Below, piece by piece: positions 11,216-21,510 of a stretch of DNA of 64,000 nt. Every line of letters begins with the position of its first letter. The first letter of the stretch is position 1. Under the pieces are notes generated by a model that searched no databases, was not told where the DNA came from, and worked only from the letters and a program-made list of their open reading frames with translations. The stretch covers positions 166,510,303 to 166,574,302 of the forward strand of contig NC_057861.1 in the NCBI RefSeq assembly GCF_019393635.1, in the 5' to 3' direction. A program made the position numbers and the translations under genes. Source of the stretch: Dromiciops gliroides. Its lineage: Eukaryota; Chordata; Mammalia; Microbiotheria; Microbiotheriidae.

Positions 11216-11820
11216 GCGAAATTTTGCCCCTTTCTTGTGATTAATACTGATCTGATTTACATATACTCCATATGAACGAGGTTTTTCTTCCCTATCCAGG
11301 AAATGTCCCTGAGGGTAAAGAAATACTGCTTGCTGGTGCTTAAATCTGACAGAGACATATCTACCAAATGTGTTTGAAAATACATCCTCCAAATATCATT
11401 TGATTTGACCTTCTAGCAGAAGGAACAGACAATACTTACTTTCCAAATGCCACTTTTCAAGTCTGCAGGGCTGGCCTGTTATTTGACCCAATGCAGATAG
11501 CAACTGCTCAAAATACAAGGGACAACGATGACTGCTCTCAAAATCGTAGGCACTCCTCTTTTTTCTCTGTCTCTTTCTGTCTCGCTCTCTCTCATACAAA
11601 CAGCATTTCGTGACACTCTTCACCTCAAAGCATGTGGGAGTGACAGTTTCTTTTATCACTCTACAGTGTCTCTGACCAGCTGAGTTGAGATTCAGAGTTT
11701 TCCAACCCTCCAGTCTCTTTGAAGCTTGGCTTGCTATGCGGAGAAACTGTATTCACTGTCCTGCTGCATTTTGGGTAGTGACAAACAGGTAGTTATCTGA
11801 GACTATCTCTCCTTAGGAAG
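11216..11820. other. Repeat-poor island
   Basis: About 600 bp without a recognised transposon apart from a short CT-rich patch at 11560-11600. No supported exon. Confidence 0.45.
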
Positions 11821-11897
11821 CCCACATATTCAATTCACCTCAATCCAGCAAACATTTATCTAGTGTTTACTTCTATGCAAGGCTTGTGATGGTCATG

Positions 11898-12140
11898 GGG
11901 TGAAGAGGAAAGCACTCTGGACTAGGAGTCAAGAGAGACCTGGGTTCAAGTCCTTGCCTGTGTGTGTGTGTGTGTGTGTGTGTTTGTGGCCAAGGCATTT
12001 TACCTTTCTGGGGGACTTTGCTTATCAGTAAAATGGAGGTAATAATAACCTATGGTATCCATTTCACAGAACTGCCAAGCATCAAATGACAGCATGTATG
12101 TTAAATAATTTACAATCCTTAAAGCTACATATAATTGCCA
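11898..12140 (+). mobile_element. MIR with internal (TG)n expansion
   Basis: GAAAGCACTCTGGACTAGGA and GGGTTCAAGTCCTTGCC, then a TG microsatellite at 11959-11983 in place of part of the body, then TTTTACCTTTCTGGGG, GTAAAATGGAGGTAATAATA and ACATGTATGTTAAAT-like tail sequence. The dinucleotide repeat grew inside the SINE. Confidence 0.7.
11959..11983. repeat. (TG)n microsatellite
   Basis: About 12 uninterrupted TG units inside the MIR copy, followed by a TTTG interruption. Confidence 0.97.
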
Positions 12141-12179
12141 GTTTTTATTATTAATTCCTTCTGTCACTCAATCATTGAG

Positions 12180-12575
12180 TCAACATTCATTTATAAAGTA
12201 TGTATTATATGCCACACTCTTCACTTGTACTCACCCCACATATCCAAACCATTGCTCTCTTATCTTTTCTACCTTCACAATATCTCTTGTATATGTCCCC
12301 TTCTCTCCACTTACATAGTAGCTACCCTGGCACAGGAACCCTGTGCCTAACACCTGGACTATTGCAATTGCCTACTGGTTGGTCTCTCTGCCTCATATCT
12401 CTCCCCACCCTATCTCATATTTACTCAGTCACCAAAGGGATCTTCCAAAAGTGCAGGTCTGATCATGTCACTCTCCTATTAAACAAACACCAGTTGTTAA
12501 TTATTACCTCTAGGGTCAAATATAAAATCCTTCATTTGTCATTCAAAGCCCTTCACAACTGAGACTCTTCCTATC
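12180..12575 (+). mobile_element. L2 LINE relic, RT C-terminal region
   Basis: Sense translation keeps degenerate L2 reverse-transcriptase C-terminal pieces: FQKCRSDHVTLLL followed by RVKYKILHLSFKALHN, equivalent to the family's DHVTPLL...R.KYKIL.LT.KALHG. Frameshifts and stops are present. It is interrupted at 12580 by a SINE and resumes at 12834. Confidence 0.75.
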
Positions 12576-12579
12576 TTTC

Positions 12580-12833
12580 TATTGTTAAGTCATTTCAGTC
12601 TCATCTAACTCTTTATAATCCCATTGGAGATTTTCTTGGCAAAGATACTGGAGTGATTTACAATTTCCTTCTCCAGCTCATTTTACAGATGAGGAAACTG
12701 AGGCAAACAGGGTTAAATGACTTGGCAAGGGTCATATCACTAGGATGTTTCTAAGGACAGATTTTTACTCAAGACGGTGATTCTTCTTGACTCCAGGCCT
12801 AGCACTCAATCTACCACATCACCTAAATGCCCC
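12580..12833 (-). mobile_element. RTE-tailed CORE-SINE (MAR1-like)
   Basis: Antisense: TTAAGTCATTTCAGTCTCAT, GAGATTTTCTTGGCAAAGAT, CTCCAGCTCATTTTACAGAT, GAGGAAACTGAGGC, ending at CACCTAAATGCCCC. It splits the L2. Confidence 0.88.
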
Positions 12834-12960
12834 TCTGCCTGTCTAGTCTTCTTATGTTTTACTCCTTTCCATTAACTCTATAATCTAGTAACACTGGTCT
12901 TCTTACTGTTCCTCACACATGACAATCCATTTCCTATTTCCTGAGTCCCTTCAGGCAATA
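12834..12960 (+). mobile_element. L2 relic, continuation
   Basis: TCTAGTCTTCTTATGTTTTA, ATAATCTAGTAACACTGGTC and TTCTTACTGTTCCTCACACA follow the RT C-terminus in L2, so this is the downstream half of the copy at 12180-12575. Confidence 0.6.
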
Positions 12961-13204
12961 TATTGGTGGCTAGAGGGCAGAACTAAGAATTAATGTCCAA
13001 CTGGGTGATATAGCAGAGGATCTTAGGCCTTCCAGAATTAATGAGTGAATCATGAGTAATCAATTTCAATGTCAGAAGTCAGACAACTACTTAAATGCAA
13101 ACCCAAACTTTTGACATTTTCGTTCAAGAGAAATCTAACTGAATTCTCTGACCATTCAATTTCTAAATGTTGCAATCAAAGAACGTTGCTATTTCTTTGG
13201 TCTG

Positions 13205-14135
13205 TGATCCAACCAGACTCACAGTGTCAGAGAACCTAGCACCTTCTTATATAGGCCATTCCACATTGGGGCAGTTATAATGTTAGGAAAGTTTTCCTTT
13301 TCATAAGTCTAAATATGATTTTTTGTAACTCCTACCTGTTGTCTCTGATTCTGTTCTCTAGAGTAACACAGAAAAAAAATCTTACCTCTCTTCCACATGA
13401 CAGACTTTCCAGTCCTGAAAGTCAATTATATGTGTCCATTGTCTTTGCTTTTCAAAGATAATCAAACCCATTCTTTCAATCATTCCTTATACGATCATGA
13501 TCTGAGGGCCCTTCATTATCCATATCATCTTCTTCTGGATGCCTTTCACTTTGTTTAGTACTCTCTAAAACATGGTACCCAGATCTGAACCCAATCTTCC
13601 ACTTGGAGTCTGACTAAAGAAGTACAGGAAAATGAATCTATCATCTCATTTGTTCTCTCTTCATAAGCACAATGGCTTTTTAGCAGCTATATTACACTAT
13701 TGGCTCGTATTAAGCTTGCAATCCACTCAAACTTCCAGGTCATTTCTCTCTTTGTACATATTATACTTGAAAAGCTGATTTATTTATTTTTTTTGCGGGC
13801 AATAGGGGTTAAGTAACTTGCTCAGGGTCACACAGCTAATAAGTGTCAAGCATCTGAGGCCAGATTTGAACTCAGGTACTTCTGAATCCAGGGCCAGTGC
13901 TTTATCCACTGGACCACCTAGCTGCCCCCAAATTGATTTTTTAAAACCCAAATGTAAAAATTCAACTTTGTTCCCCTTGAATCTCATCTTGTTGGATTTG
14001 CCCCATCATTATCCCCTTTGGAGAACTTTTAAAGATATGACTCAGGCATAAAGTGAATTAGCTATTCCTTTAGCTTTGTATTGTTTGCAAATTTGATGAG
14101 TGTGTCATTTTTGCCTTTTTGCCATTGATAAAAAT
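13205..14135 (-). mobile_element. CR1/L3 LINE relic, long antisense copy
   Basis: Antisense order typical of CR1/L3: TTATATAGGCCATTCCACAT, GTTAGGAAAGTTTTCCTTTT, CTCTTCCACATGACAGACTT, ACCCAGATCTGAACCCAATC, AGCAGCTATATTACACTATT, then after a SINE (13795-13928) TGAATCTCATCTTGTTGGAT and TTTGCAAATTTGATGAGTGT. Old and disrupted. Confidence 0.8.
13795..13928 (-). mobile_element. tRNA-derived SINE
   Basis: Antisense copy, TTTTTTTTGCGGGCAATAGG through CACCTAGCTGCCCC, inserted in the CR1/L3 relic. The TSD is weak (about CTGATTT versus TTGATTT). Confidence 0.88.
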
Positions 14136-14449
14136 GGTAAAAAAAAAAAAAAACAACAAAAAACCAAAAACATAGGGCCAAAACAAAATAACAACAGAGA
14201 GACTATTAAGAGACTTCTTTCTAAATGTACACAAGGAGACAACAGTGAAAACATAAATCAAATAGAGGTAATGGTGGAGAAATGAGCCTCAACTATCATG
14301 GCCATGAACTATCACAACACTTTGCCTATGGGTGAACCAATATTTTTTGTGAGACTAAATTACAAAATGGAAGGATATACAAAAAGGAAAAAGGAAGAAG
14401 GTAGAGGGGATAATGTGATGTATCTTAATCAAGTTAAAAGCTAATAGTG

Positions 14450-14596
14450 GGGCAGCTAGGTGGCGCAGTGGATAGAGCACCGGCCCTGGAGTCAGGAGGA
14501 CCTGAGTTCAAATCCGGCCTCAGACACTTAACACCTACTAGCTGTGTGACCCTGGGCAAGTCACTTAACCCCAACTGCCTCACTAAAAAAAAAAAA
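14450..14596 (+). mobile_element. Near-consensus young SINE with intact pol III boxes
   Basis: Starts GGGCAGCTAGGTGGCGCAGT. The A-box-like TGGCGCAGTGG and B-box-like GAGTTCAAATCC are intact, and it ends in a run of about 16 A. Perfect 14-bp TSD AAAAGCTAATAGTG at 14436-14449 and 14597-14610. One of the youngest-looking insertions here. Confidence 0.96.
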
Positions 14597-14610
14597 AAAA
14601 GCTAATAGTG

Positions 14611-15060
14611 ATTTAGAAATAACTTTTATAGTCTCTCAGGAAGAAGGTCTAGGGGAGAAATGGTGAGGATACAAAGAAAGGTACTTAAAATGAAGGAAAG
14701 AAAAGGAAAAAACCTTTGTTTTAATGGTGGGAGGTGGTACCACTAATGAATGCTTCTATAGGAGAATAGAGATATTTTGTAAAGGGTGATGGGGACTTTA
14801 CAAAGGATATTAAAGAGCTCACTGTTTAGAGAGACTACTTGGCTTGCCTCAGAATAAGGGGAATTAGAGCTAGAGGCAGTTGGTACCCAGAAGCATGGGA
14901 AGGCACGGACCAAGGGAAAAGACTTTTTTGTAAACCTGGGCAAATTACTACAGGGAGGGCAAAGACACAAAATGAACTGAGCAATCAGGAAGAGTGGAAG
15001 AATCCTACCATGGAGCAATATCCCTTTTACAAACTGAAGGAATTGGCATTTTTCGTTTTT
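14611..15060. other. Non-coding stretch between SINEs
   Basis: No recognised repeat or gene. Purine-rich in places (14640-14720). Short overlapping frames on both strands only. Confidence 0.45.
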
Positions 15061-15075
15061 TAAAGTTATGAGTTA

Positions 15076-15216
15076 GGGGCAGCTATGTGGTACAGTGGAT
15101 AAATCACTGGTCCTGGATTCAGGAAGACCTGAGTTCAAATCTGGCCTCAGACACTTGACACTAGCTGTATGACCTTGGACAAGTCACTTAACCCTCATTG
15201 CTCAGCATAAAAAAAA
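15076..15216 (+). mobile_element. tRNA-derived SINE with TSD
   Basis: Sense copy with a 10-bp deletion in the ACTTGACACTTACTAGCTG block and a poly-A end. TSD AAAGTTATGAGTTA (15062-15075) versus AAAGTTTTGAGTTA (15217-15230). It sits next to an L1 3' end. Confidence 0.93.
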
Positions 15217-15230
15217 AAAGTTTTGAGTTA

Positions 15231-16030
15231 CAAATTTTATCACTCCTTTCCTCCCCCCATCCCCCTTCCCTGAGAGGGTAAGCAATCTGATACGTATTTT
15301 ACATGTGTAATCATGTAATACATTTCCATATTAGTCATTTTGTGCAAGAATACTAAGAAAGAAAGAGGAAAATAAAGAGGAAGGAAGGAAGGAAGGAAAA
15401 TATTATGCTTTAGTCTGTATTCAGACAACATCAGTTCTTTCTCTGCAGGCAGGTAACATTTTTTCATCATGAGTCTTTTGGGATTGTCTTAGATCATTGT
15501 ATTGCTGAGAATAGCTAAGTTGATCATCATACAATATTGCTGTTATTATATGCAATGTTCTTCTTGTTGTGCTCACTTAACTTTGTATCAATTTATGTAA
15601 GGCTTTCCAGATCATTTGTGTTTTTTTTCTGAATCATCCTGTTTGTCATTTCTCATAGCATAATAATATACTATTACAATCATATACCACACCTTGTTCA
15701 GTGATTCCCCAAGTGATGGGGATCCCCTCAATTCCCAATTCCTTACCACCACAAAAGTAGCTGCTATAAATATTTTTGTACAAATAGATTAGTTTTCCTT
15801 TTTTGATCTCTTTGGGAGACAGACCTAGCAGTGATATTGCTGGATCAAAGGGTATGCACAGTTCTATAGCCCTTTGGGCATAGTTCCAAATTATTCTCAA
15901 GAATACTTGGATCAGTTCACAACTCCACCAAAAGAACGTTGGTGTCCTAGTTTTCCCACATCCCCTCCAATATTTATCATTTTCCTTTTTTGGTCATATT
16001 AGCCAATCAAAGGGGTGGGAGGTGGTACCT
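15231..16030 (-). mobile_element. L1 3' end (ORF2 C-terminus and 3' UTR)
   Basis: Antisense L1. The 3' UTR lies at left (15231-15645). The minus-strand frame at 15646-15900 keeps the ORF2 C-terminal region (PFDPAISLLGLSP, IWNYAQRAIELCIPF), homologous to the copies at 30226 and 50777. Further left ORF2 codons run to about 16030. 5' truncated. Confidence 0.85.
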
Positions 16031-16202
16031 CAAAGTTGAAAACTGGCCTTTTTCTAAGAGTGACACATAAGAAAGAAAGGAGGGCAGGGTGGCAAGATCT
16101 AAAAGGCAATACCAAACTGTTTTTAGAAGAGAGAACCAACTATCTCAAAAGTTGTTTATTCCATTTGGAATATGAAGAATAAAGAAGAACTGAATAAATA
16201 CA

Positions 16203-16440
16203 GGGCAGCTGGGTGTTATAGTGAATAGAGTGCTGAACCCAGAGTCAGGAAGACCTTTCAAATCTGGCCTCAGATATTTGCTAGCTATGTGACTCTGGGT
16301 AAGTTACTTAACACTGTTTGCCTAAGTTTCCTTATCTGTAAAATGAGCTGGAGAAGGAAATGGAAAACCATTCCAGTTGCTAAGAAAACTCCACAGGGGT
16401 TATGAAGGGTTGGACATGACTAAAACAATTGAACAACAAA
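16203..16440 (+). mobile_element. RTE-tailed CORE-SINE (MAR1-like)
   Basis: GGGCAGCTGGGTGTTATAGT head, TTATCTGTAAAATGAGCTGG, AGAAGGAAATGGAAAACCAT, GGTTGGACATGACTAAAACA and a CAACAAATAAG end. Confidence 0.87.
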
Positions 16441-16859
16441 TAAGTATAAGTGCCATGAAACAACGATTAAAAGCCTAGAATATACAGAAAAGGAAGATAA
16501 AAATGAAGAGAGTTAGGGAAAGAATTCCTTTCTTTAAAAAAGATGCAGAAAATGAAATTTTAAAAACTAATGAACAAAACAAATTGAAGAAGAGGAAAAA
16601 GAGGATTCTATTTGACTAAGATAGAAAAAAGGAGAAAGGGTTAAATAACTAGATAAAAAAGAAATAAAAGAGAACTAATAAACAAAACTCTAAAACAAAG
16701 TAAAGGAGTAAGAAAGAAGAAGGAGTGGTTTGAGGATGAGAAGAGAACCAGTAGATATAGAGCTGCCTTTAAAAAAAAGATAAAGCTAAAATAACTGAAG
16801 AGACATAGTGCTTGTTTAGAGAAAAAAGAGAAGAAAAATTATAACTTGGAAAAATGTTA
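16441..16859. other. A-rich non-coding stretch
   Basis: Strongly adenine-rich on +, with many stops. It may be a badly decayed upstream piece of the L1 that follows, but I cannot show it. Confidence 0.35.
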
Positions 16860-17097
16860 ACTTTTATAAAAATTGATCATATATTATGACACAGAGATAT
16901 TACAAACAAATGTAAAAAGGCAGAAATGATAAATACATCCTTTACAGACAACAACACAATAAAATAAATAATCATTTGAGGGACTATTAAAAAAAGAAAT
17001 AGACTTAAAGACATAACAAATCATAAATAATGAATGTGCCAAAGAAAAAAATAATTATGTGAAATTAATTAAGTGAAAGAAAATGAAAATGATTGCA
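16860..17097 (+). mobile_element. L1 ORF2 fragment, 5' half of a split copy
   Basis: AAAATTGATCATATATTATG, ATTACAAACAAATGTAAAAA and GGCAGAAATGATAAATACAT match the end of the L1 ORF2 endonuclease domain (IDHI...CKKAEMINT type). It contains many stops. It is continuous with 17883-18415 once the LTR-like insertion is taken out. Confidence 0.65.
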
Positions 17098-17882
17098 ATG
17101 AGAGGGCCCCACATATAAGTGAGGCCTGTCCTTGTATGGCTCAAAAGGAGGCAGAAAAGATGTCTCTAGTCCCTTCTATTTCTACTCTTCTCCAAGGGAG
17201 GCCTTCATTCCTACCAGGAGGGGACATGGGAAATTGTTTCAGATGTTTGACCACTCTACTGTCTTCAAAGAAAGGGGTACCATGTTAGAATTATATCTAC
17301 TTGCTCCCTTAAATATTGCTGATCTATGGGTTATGATCAATTTCAATTTTACTTCTGATAACTGTTTCTCATCATTGGGGGAAGCAGGACCCTAACTTTT
17401 ACATCCAAGGGTGAGATTCTCCCCACCAAATACCAGTTCCACAATGAAAACACACATAACAATTATTAAAGAAAATCTATTTATCCAAATCAGCAGCAAA
17501 ACAGAAATTAGAGGAGATATACATAGGAGAATATATACCAGACAAGACAGAGAACAAGGTAACAGCTCAACTAAGGGATATTGTCCTAGATTTCAACCAA
17601 AGGGGAAACTCCCAGAAGTCTCTATAGTAGCAAGCCAAGGAGGTAGATATGATGGAGAATTTCAGCTCCTCTCTTGTCTCCCCAGTCTTTTTTTTCAGCA
17701 ACCTGAAGTGGGGTTGGCCCCTTCCATCTTTTCTCTCCAAGCGGGAAACGAGGAGCACCTGAAGAAACTTGACAGAGTTCTGCTCTCACTAATTCTGCCT
17801 TCCCCCTCATACAAGGCAGAGCATTTATACCTACCAATGAGGGGACAATCCCATTCCAATGGACTTTGGGACTGAGGCTACA
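17098..17882 (-). mobile_element. LTR-like element (possible solo LTR) inside L1
   Basis: About 785 bp unrelated to L1 that interrupts L1 ORF2 codons. Possible ends are TGAGAGGGCC on the left and GGCTACA on the right. On the minus strand a TATA-like TATAAATG lies near 17823-17830. No gag or pol coding was recognised inside, so if it is an endogenous retrovirus it is a solo LTR. No clear TSD found. A long frame on + has no recognisable domain. Confidence 0.45.
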
Positions 17883-18415
17883 AGATGAAACAACATAACA
17901 AAATTTCTTCGAAGCAACTAAAGCAGTCCTTGGGATAGGAGGGAATCATATTCCTACAAACACATATAAACAAAATGGAAAAATAAATGGATTAATGAAT
18001 TGAGTTTACATTTCTAAAAAAAATAGAAAGCCAATAAACTTAAAATAAGCATAAAAGATAGTGTTAAAAATTAAAGGAAAAATAGATAAATTGGAAACAA
18101 AAATAGAAATGATAAATAAAACTAAAAGCAGGTTATTTGAAAAGACTAAAAAATTGATAAAACTTTAGCCAACCTAATTACATAGAAGAGAGCAGAAAAA
18201 TCAACTCAATAAAATAGTAAATGAACAAGGTGAAATCACAACAAAACCAGAAGAAATAAAAAGAATAATCATGATCTATTATTTAAAGTTTTATGTAAAC
18301 AAAACTAAGAGCACAAGAGGAATAGACAAATGCCTTCAAAAATAGAAAATGCCCCAAAGTGACCAAAAAACAAATAGAGATTTTTAACTAACCCCATCTT
18401 AGAAAAGGAAACAGA
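17883..18415 (+). mobile_element. L1 ORF2 fragment, 3' half of the split copy
   Basis: GCAACTAAAGCAGTCCTTGG corresponds to the L1 ORF2 linker (DA.KAV), and AATAAAACTAAAAGCAGGTT followed by AACTTTAGCCAACCTAATTA to the NKTKSWFFEK..KPLANLI region upstream of the RT domain. Decayed, with stops. Confidence 0.7.
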
Positions 18416-18439
18416 AATGATTCTTTGTTCCTATACTGC

Positions 18440-18590
18440 TTTCATTTTGAGATGGGCAGGGATCTGTTCCTGTGGTTCTACCCAAAGACTCCCTTTCCTC
18501 TTCCACCTACTTCTGAGGTGAATATCATGATCCTTCTGTTTACAACCTTGGGGTCATTCTAGAATCCTCACTTTCCCTATTAGTTGTCAA
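18440..18590 (+). mobile_element. L2 ORF2 relic
   Basis: CTTCTGAGGTGAATATCATG and TACAACCTTGGGGTCATTCT followed by AGAATCCTCACTTTCCC match the L2 block encoding HNLGVILDSSLS. Short. Confidence 0.55.
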
Positions 18591-18644
18591 GATGAACTTT
18601 CTGGTATTCCTCACACATAATATTCCATATTTAGTCTCTACCTG

Positions 18645-19112
18645 GAATTCAATTTTCAACTGTGGTTCCAAGAATCTGTAGCATGCACAGAGGCCACACC
18701 CTAGTAAAGCTGTCTTGGCAGACAAGCTAAATAGGTTGAGGTTAGCCAACACATCTCAAACACATTGGTGAATTATGGGCATGTCTACCCCAAGCAGGTG
18801 AAGACTTTCCCTAGTGGAATGGGTGAATGAGAATAATTTGTTCCAATGACCATGATGGGGGCTGAAACAGGGCCTAAGGGACCTTTGGAGCTTAATCAGA
18901 TGCTGCATCTTGTGCTATTCACTGCATCCCAGACCATCATCAGGTGACTTTTGTCTTGCCACTGTACTTGGATAACTCTAGAAGAGAGAGTGAGACTGAT
19001 CCCTTTGTGCATCTCTGCCTCACTTAAATCCAATTCATGTGTGAGTCAAGACATCATCCTATGATGTCATTGGTCCTTTTTGAAATGAAGAACAAACAAA
19101 AACAATTCTATA
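18645..19112 (+). mobile_element. Dispersed 3'-end family, copy 1 (RTE-like?)
   Basis: Shares an ordered set of blocks with 25385-25945 and, inverted, 61245-61790: AACTGTGGTTCCAAGAATCT, AGGTTGAGGTTAGCCAACAC, GAGAATAATTTGTTCCAATG, CTGCCTCACTTAAATCCAAT, ATGATGTCATTGGTCCTTTT and a final ACAAACAAAAACAA. The CAA-rich end suggests an RTE-type LINE or SINE, but the family is not named here. Confidence 0.6.
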
Positions 19113-19114
19113 AA

Positions 19115-19465
19115 ATTCTAAGCCTTTGTACAGGCTCCTTTACATGCTTACAATCCATTCCTTTTTTTACCCCTACCTCTATTCTAAGAGGTTCCTAATT
19201 TTCTTAAGATGTGAACTCAAATGGCCCCTTCGACTTGAGACCTTTCCTAATTCAACCCTTCCTTCCAGGTATCAGTGCCCTCCTCTGAAATTACCATTCT
19301 TTTATTTTGTATATATTTTCCATGTAATCACATTTGTATGTGTTGATTCCCATACAATGTAAGCTTCTTGAGGGCAAAAACTATTTCCTTTTTTGTCTTT
19401 GTATCTCTAGGGCTTATCAAAGTGCCTTGTGTAAAGTAGGCACTAAGTAAATGCTTGATTTCATG
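19115..19465 (+). mobile_element. L2 3' end
   Basis: CTTTGTACAGGCTCCTTTAC, AGACCTTTCCTAATTCAACC, TACCATTCTTTTATTTTGTA, GTAAGCTTCTTGAGGGCAAA, TTTGTCTTTGTATCTCTAGG and AGTAGGCACTAAGTAAATGC: the whole L2 3' untranslated order in sense. Confidence 0.8.
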
Positions 19466-19599
19466 ACACTCTTGTGGTTAAATGATGCTATATATTGGTA
19501 AATGCCTAACTGGTTGAAGAGTCAGTATCAAAAGGTACTAATTAATATCAAATTAGAGAAAAATTCTTTGTAATTTGCTCTAGGCTTTTGTCTTAGCCT

Positions 19600-20015
19600 T
19601 ATTCCATTGAACATTTTTTGCAGTGCTTTGGATAAAAACATAGATGGCATGGTATCAAAATTTGAAGATATCATACATCTGGAAAGTATAGCTAATTAAT
19701 TAGAAGACAGAATTGAGATCCCAGAACAACTCACAAGATAAAACAGAGAGCCAAAATGAACATGATGGAATTTAATATAAATGAATGAAATATGCATGTT
19801 TTAAGCACTTGTTTTCTTGCCAGGCAATGTAAATATGGATATATTTAAAGTCCTTTACATTGTTTGTTTGTTTTTTTTTAAATCAACTGTGCAAGTACAG
19901 GATGTGCAAAAGTGACTAGGATATGAAAATTAATAGAATAAAATAGTAGTTGATTGGTTGAAATGGCAACCAAAAAAAAAAAGCTAATGAGACCTTTGAT
20001 ACTTCAATGACTGAT
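19600..20015 (+). mobile_element. CR1/L3 relic, sense, with inserted L2 tail
   Basis: TTGGATAAAAACATAGATGG, ATCAAAATTTGAAGATATCA and AATTTAATATAAATGA match the sense CR1/L3. A reversed L2 tail (about 19795-19876) interrupts it, and it resumes with CAACTGTGCAAGTACAGGAT and CAACCAAAAAAAAAAAGCTA. Confidence 0.6.
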
Positions 20016-20019
20016 GGAT

Positions 20020-20735
20020 GTGTTATTTCATCACTGTTCATACTCACTCTAAACATGGAGGTCATAATCTATCCATGCTGTCCATTCTGAGAATTTGAAT
20101 TCTGAGTAATGGAAAAACCAATGAATTTACTGGAAAAGAGATAATGATATATACCTGTCATAACATGCAGGTGGAAAACTACCAGGACAGCATATTATAT
20201 ACATTGTCATATAAGGTTTCTGAATTGGGTGCTTTTACTTACTTGTTTTTCTTTGTCACAAGGGAGGGTTCAGATTGGAGTAGAATGGGAGAAAACTACT
20301 GCAATATAAAGACAGAAGACATCAATGAATTGTCTAAGTTTTTAAAGATGTGTCTTTGATTCACAAATAAACTTGGGTTCGCTAAGAAAACTATGCAATA
20401 CCCAAAGACAATCTAGTCTCTATTCTGTTATCATTGTGTTTAAATGTAGGCCTAAGTCATTGTACTTACTTTGCAGTGTTGTCCTAGGATATAAATAATG
20501 ATAGATGAACTCTACAGTATTCACTGAACAGCTTTCCTACTGGATAATAGTCACTCTTTAACTACCTGTGGGGTTTTTTCCCATGCGCTTAGTTAGGCTA
20601 AACTTTTGTACATGATTATGGATCTCATTTAAGATATTCTTCAACTGTTTGTTGCAATCAAAACAATCATTCAAAAAGAAGAGTATATAAAGGACCCTAC
20701 CATCCACAGGGAATCCTTCTATAATTTGAATTCTG
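20020..20735. other. Non-coding stretch
   Basis: No recognised repeat or gene, only short frames without domains. Confidence 0.45.
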
Positions 20736-20739
20736 CTCT

Positions 20740-20990
20740 TATTTTGCAAGTGAGGAAATTGAAGCCAAATGAGGCAAGATGCCTTTCCCAAGGTCATCTA
20801 GGTAGTGAGTTCCAGAGTTCATAGTAACAAAAATATTGTTAACTCCATTTTGTAAATGAAAAAACTCACAAAGGTCAAGTTGCTTGCCAAAAAAAAAAAG
20901 TTAGTGAGTCTTAAAGATGAACTCAGGTCATCTCACCTTCAGACCCATATTTTTTTCCATTGCATTATGTTGAATAAATGTTGAAAGAAT
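20740..20990 (-). mobile_element. MIR/CORE-like relics
   Basis: Two diverged blocks, GCAAGTGAGGAAATTGAAGC with CCAAGGTCATCTAGGTAGTG, and TTTGTAAATGAAAAAACTCA with GATGAACTCAGGTCATCTCA. Old and hard to delimit. Confidence 0.4.
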
Positions 20991-21061
20991 TAATTGATTG
21001 GTTGGTTGATTTCCCTGTATCCTTCCAGTTCCCACATTTGAGGTCATAAAACCCACTCAAA

Positions 21062-21140
21062 TCAACAATTCAGTCTGCATTTATCAAGTACCTACTGTAT
21101 AGTAGGTCCCGTGCCATGAACAAATGAAAACACAATTTGA
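21062..21140 (-). mobile_element. L2 3' tail, antisense
   Basis: CAGTCTGCATTTATCAAGTA, CCTACTGTATAGTAGGTCCC: reversed L2 end. Confidence 0.6.
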
Positions 21141-21510
21141 AAAACATGTTTAAATAACAGTTTAAGACAGCAGTAGAAGTCTCATTACTGGGCAATACAT
21201 GCATTTCTGAATGTACACTATGGACAAAAGTAATAAGGAAACTGGAGCTGACTTGCCCTGGTGAGACTTGGACCTATCCTTCTGAAGAGATGGTACCCCA
21301 ACAGTCCCAGAAATCTGGGTTTAGGTGAGGAGGAGGATCACACCAGCAGGGTCTGGACTGCATAGAAAATGTTTGATCTGACAAGAACTTTGTCATACAT
21401 CTAATGCAGTCTCCTATCTATCCAACACCCCAATGATCCTGCACCCTCTCTCTGAACAATTCTGCTTATTTGAGTTGTCTTGCTACATTAAGCAACCCTT
21501 ACTAGTGTTG

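Noticed and set aside
12200..12562. 120-codon + frame as a gene
   Set aside because: It is the decayed L2 reverse-transcriptase C-terminus.
14450..14596. tRNA gene suggested by A- and B-box-like motifs
   Set aside because: The boxes belong to a tRNA-derived SINE with poly-A and TSD; no cloverleaf acceptor stem closes it.
17411..17875. 154-codon frame on +
   Set aside because: Lies across the LTR-like element, antisense to its proposed orientation, with no domain and no collinear homologous frame.
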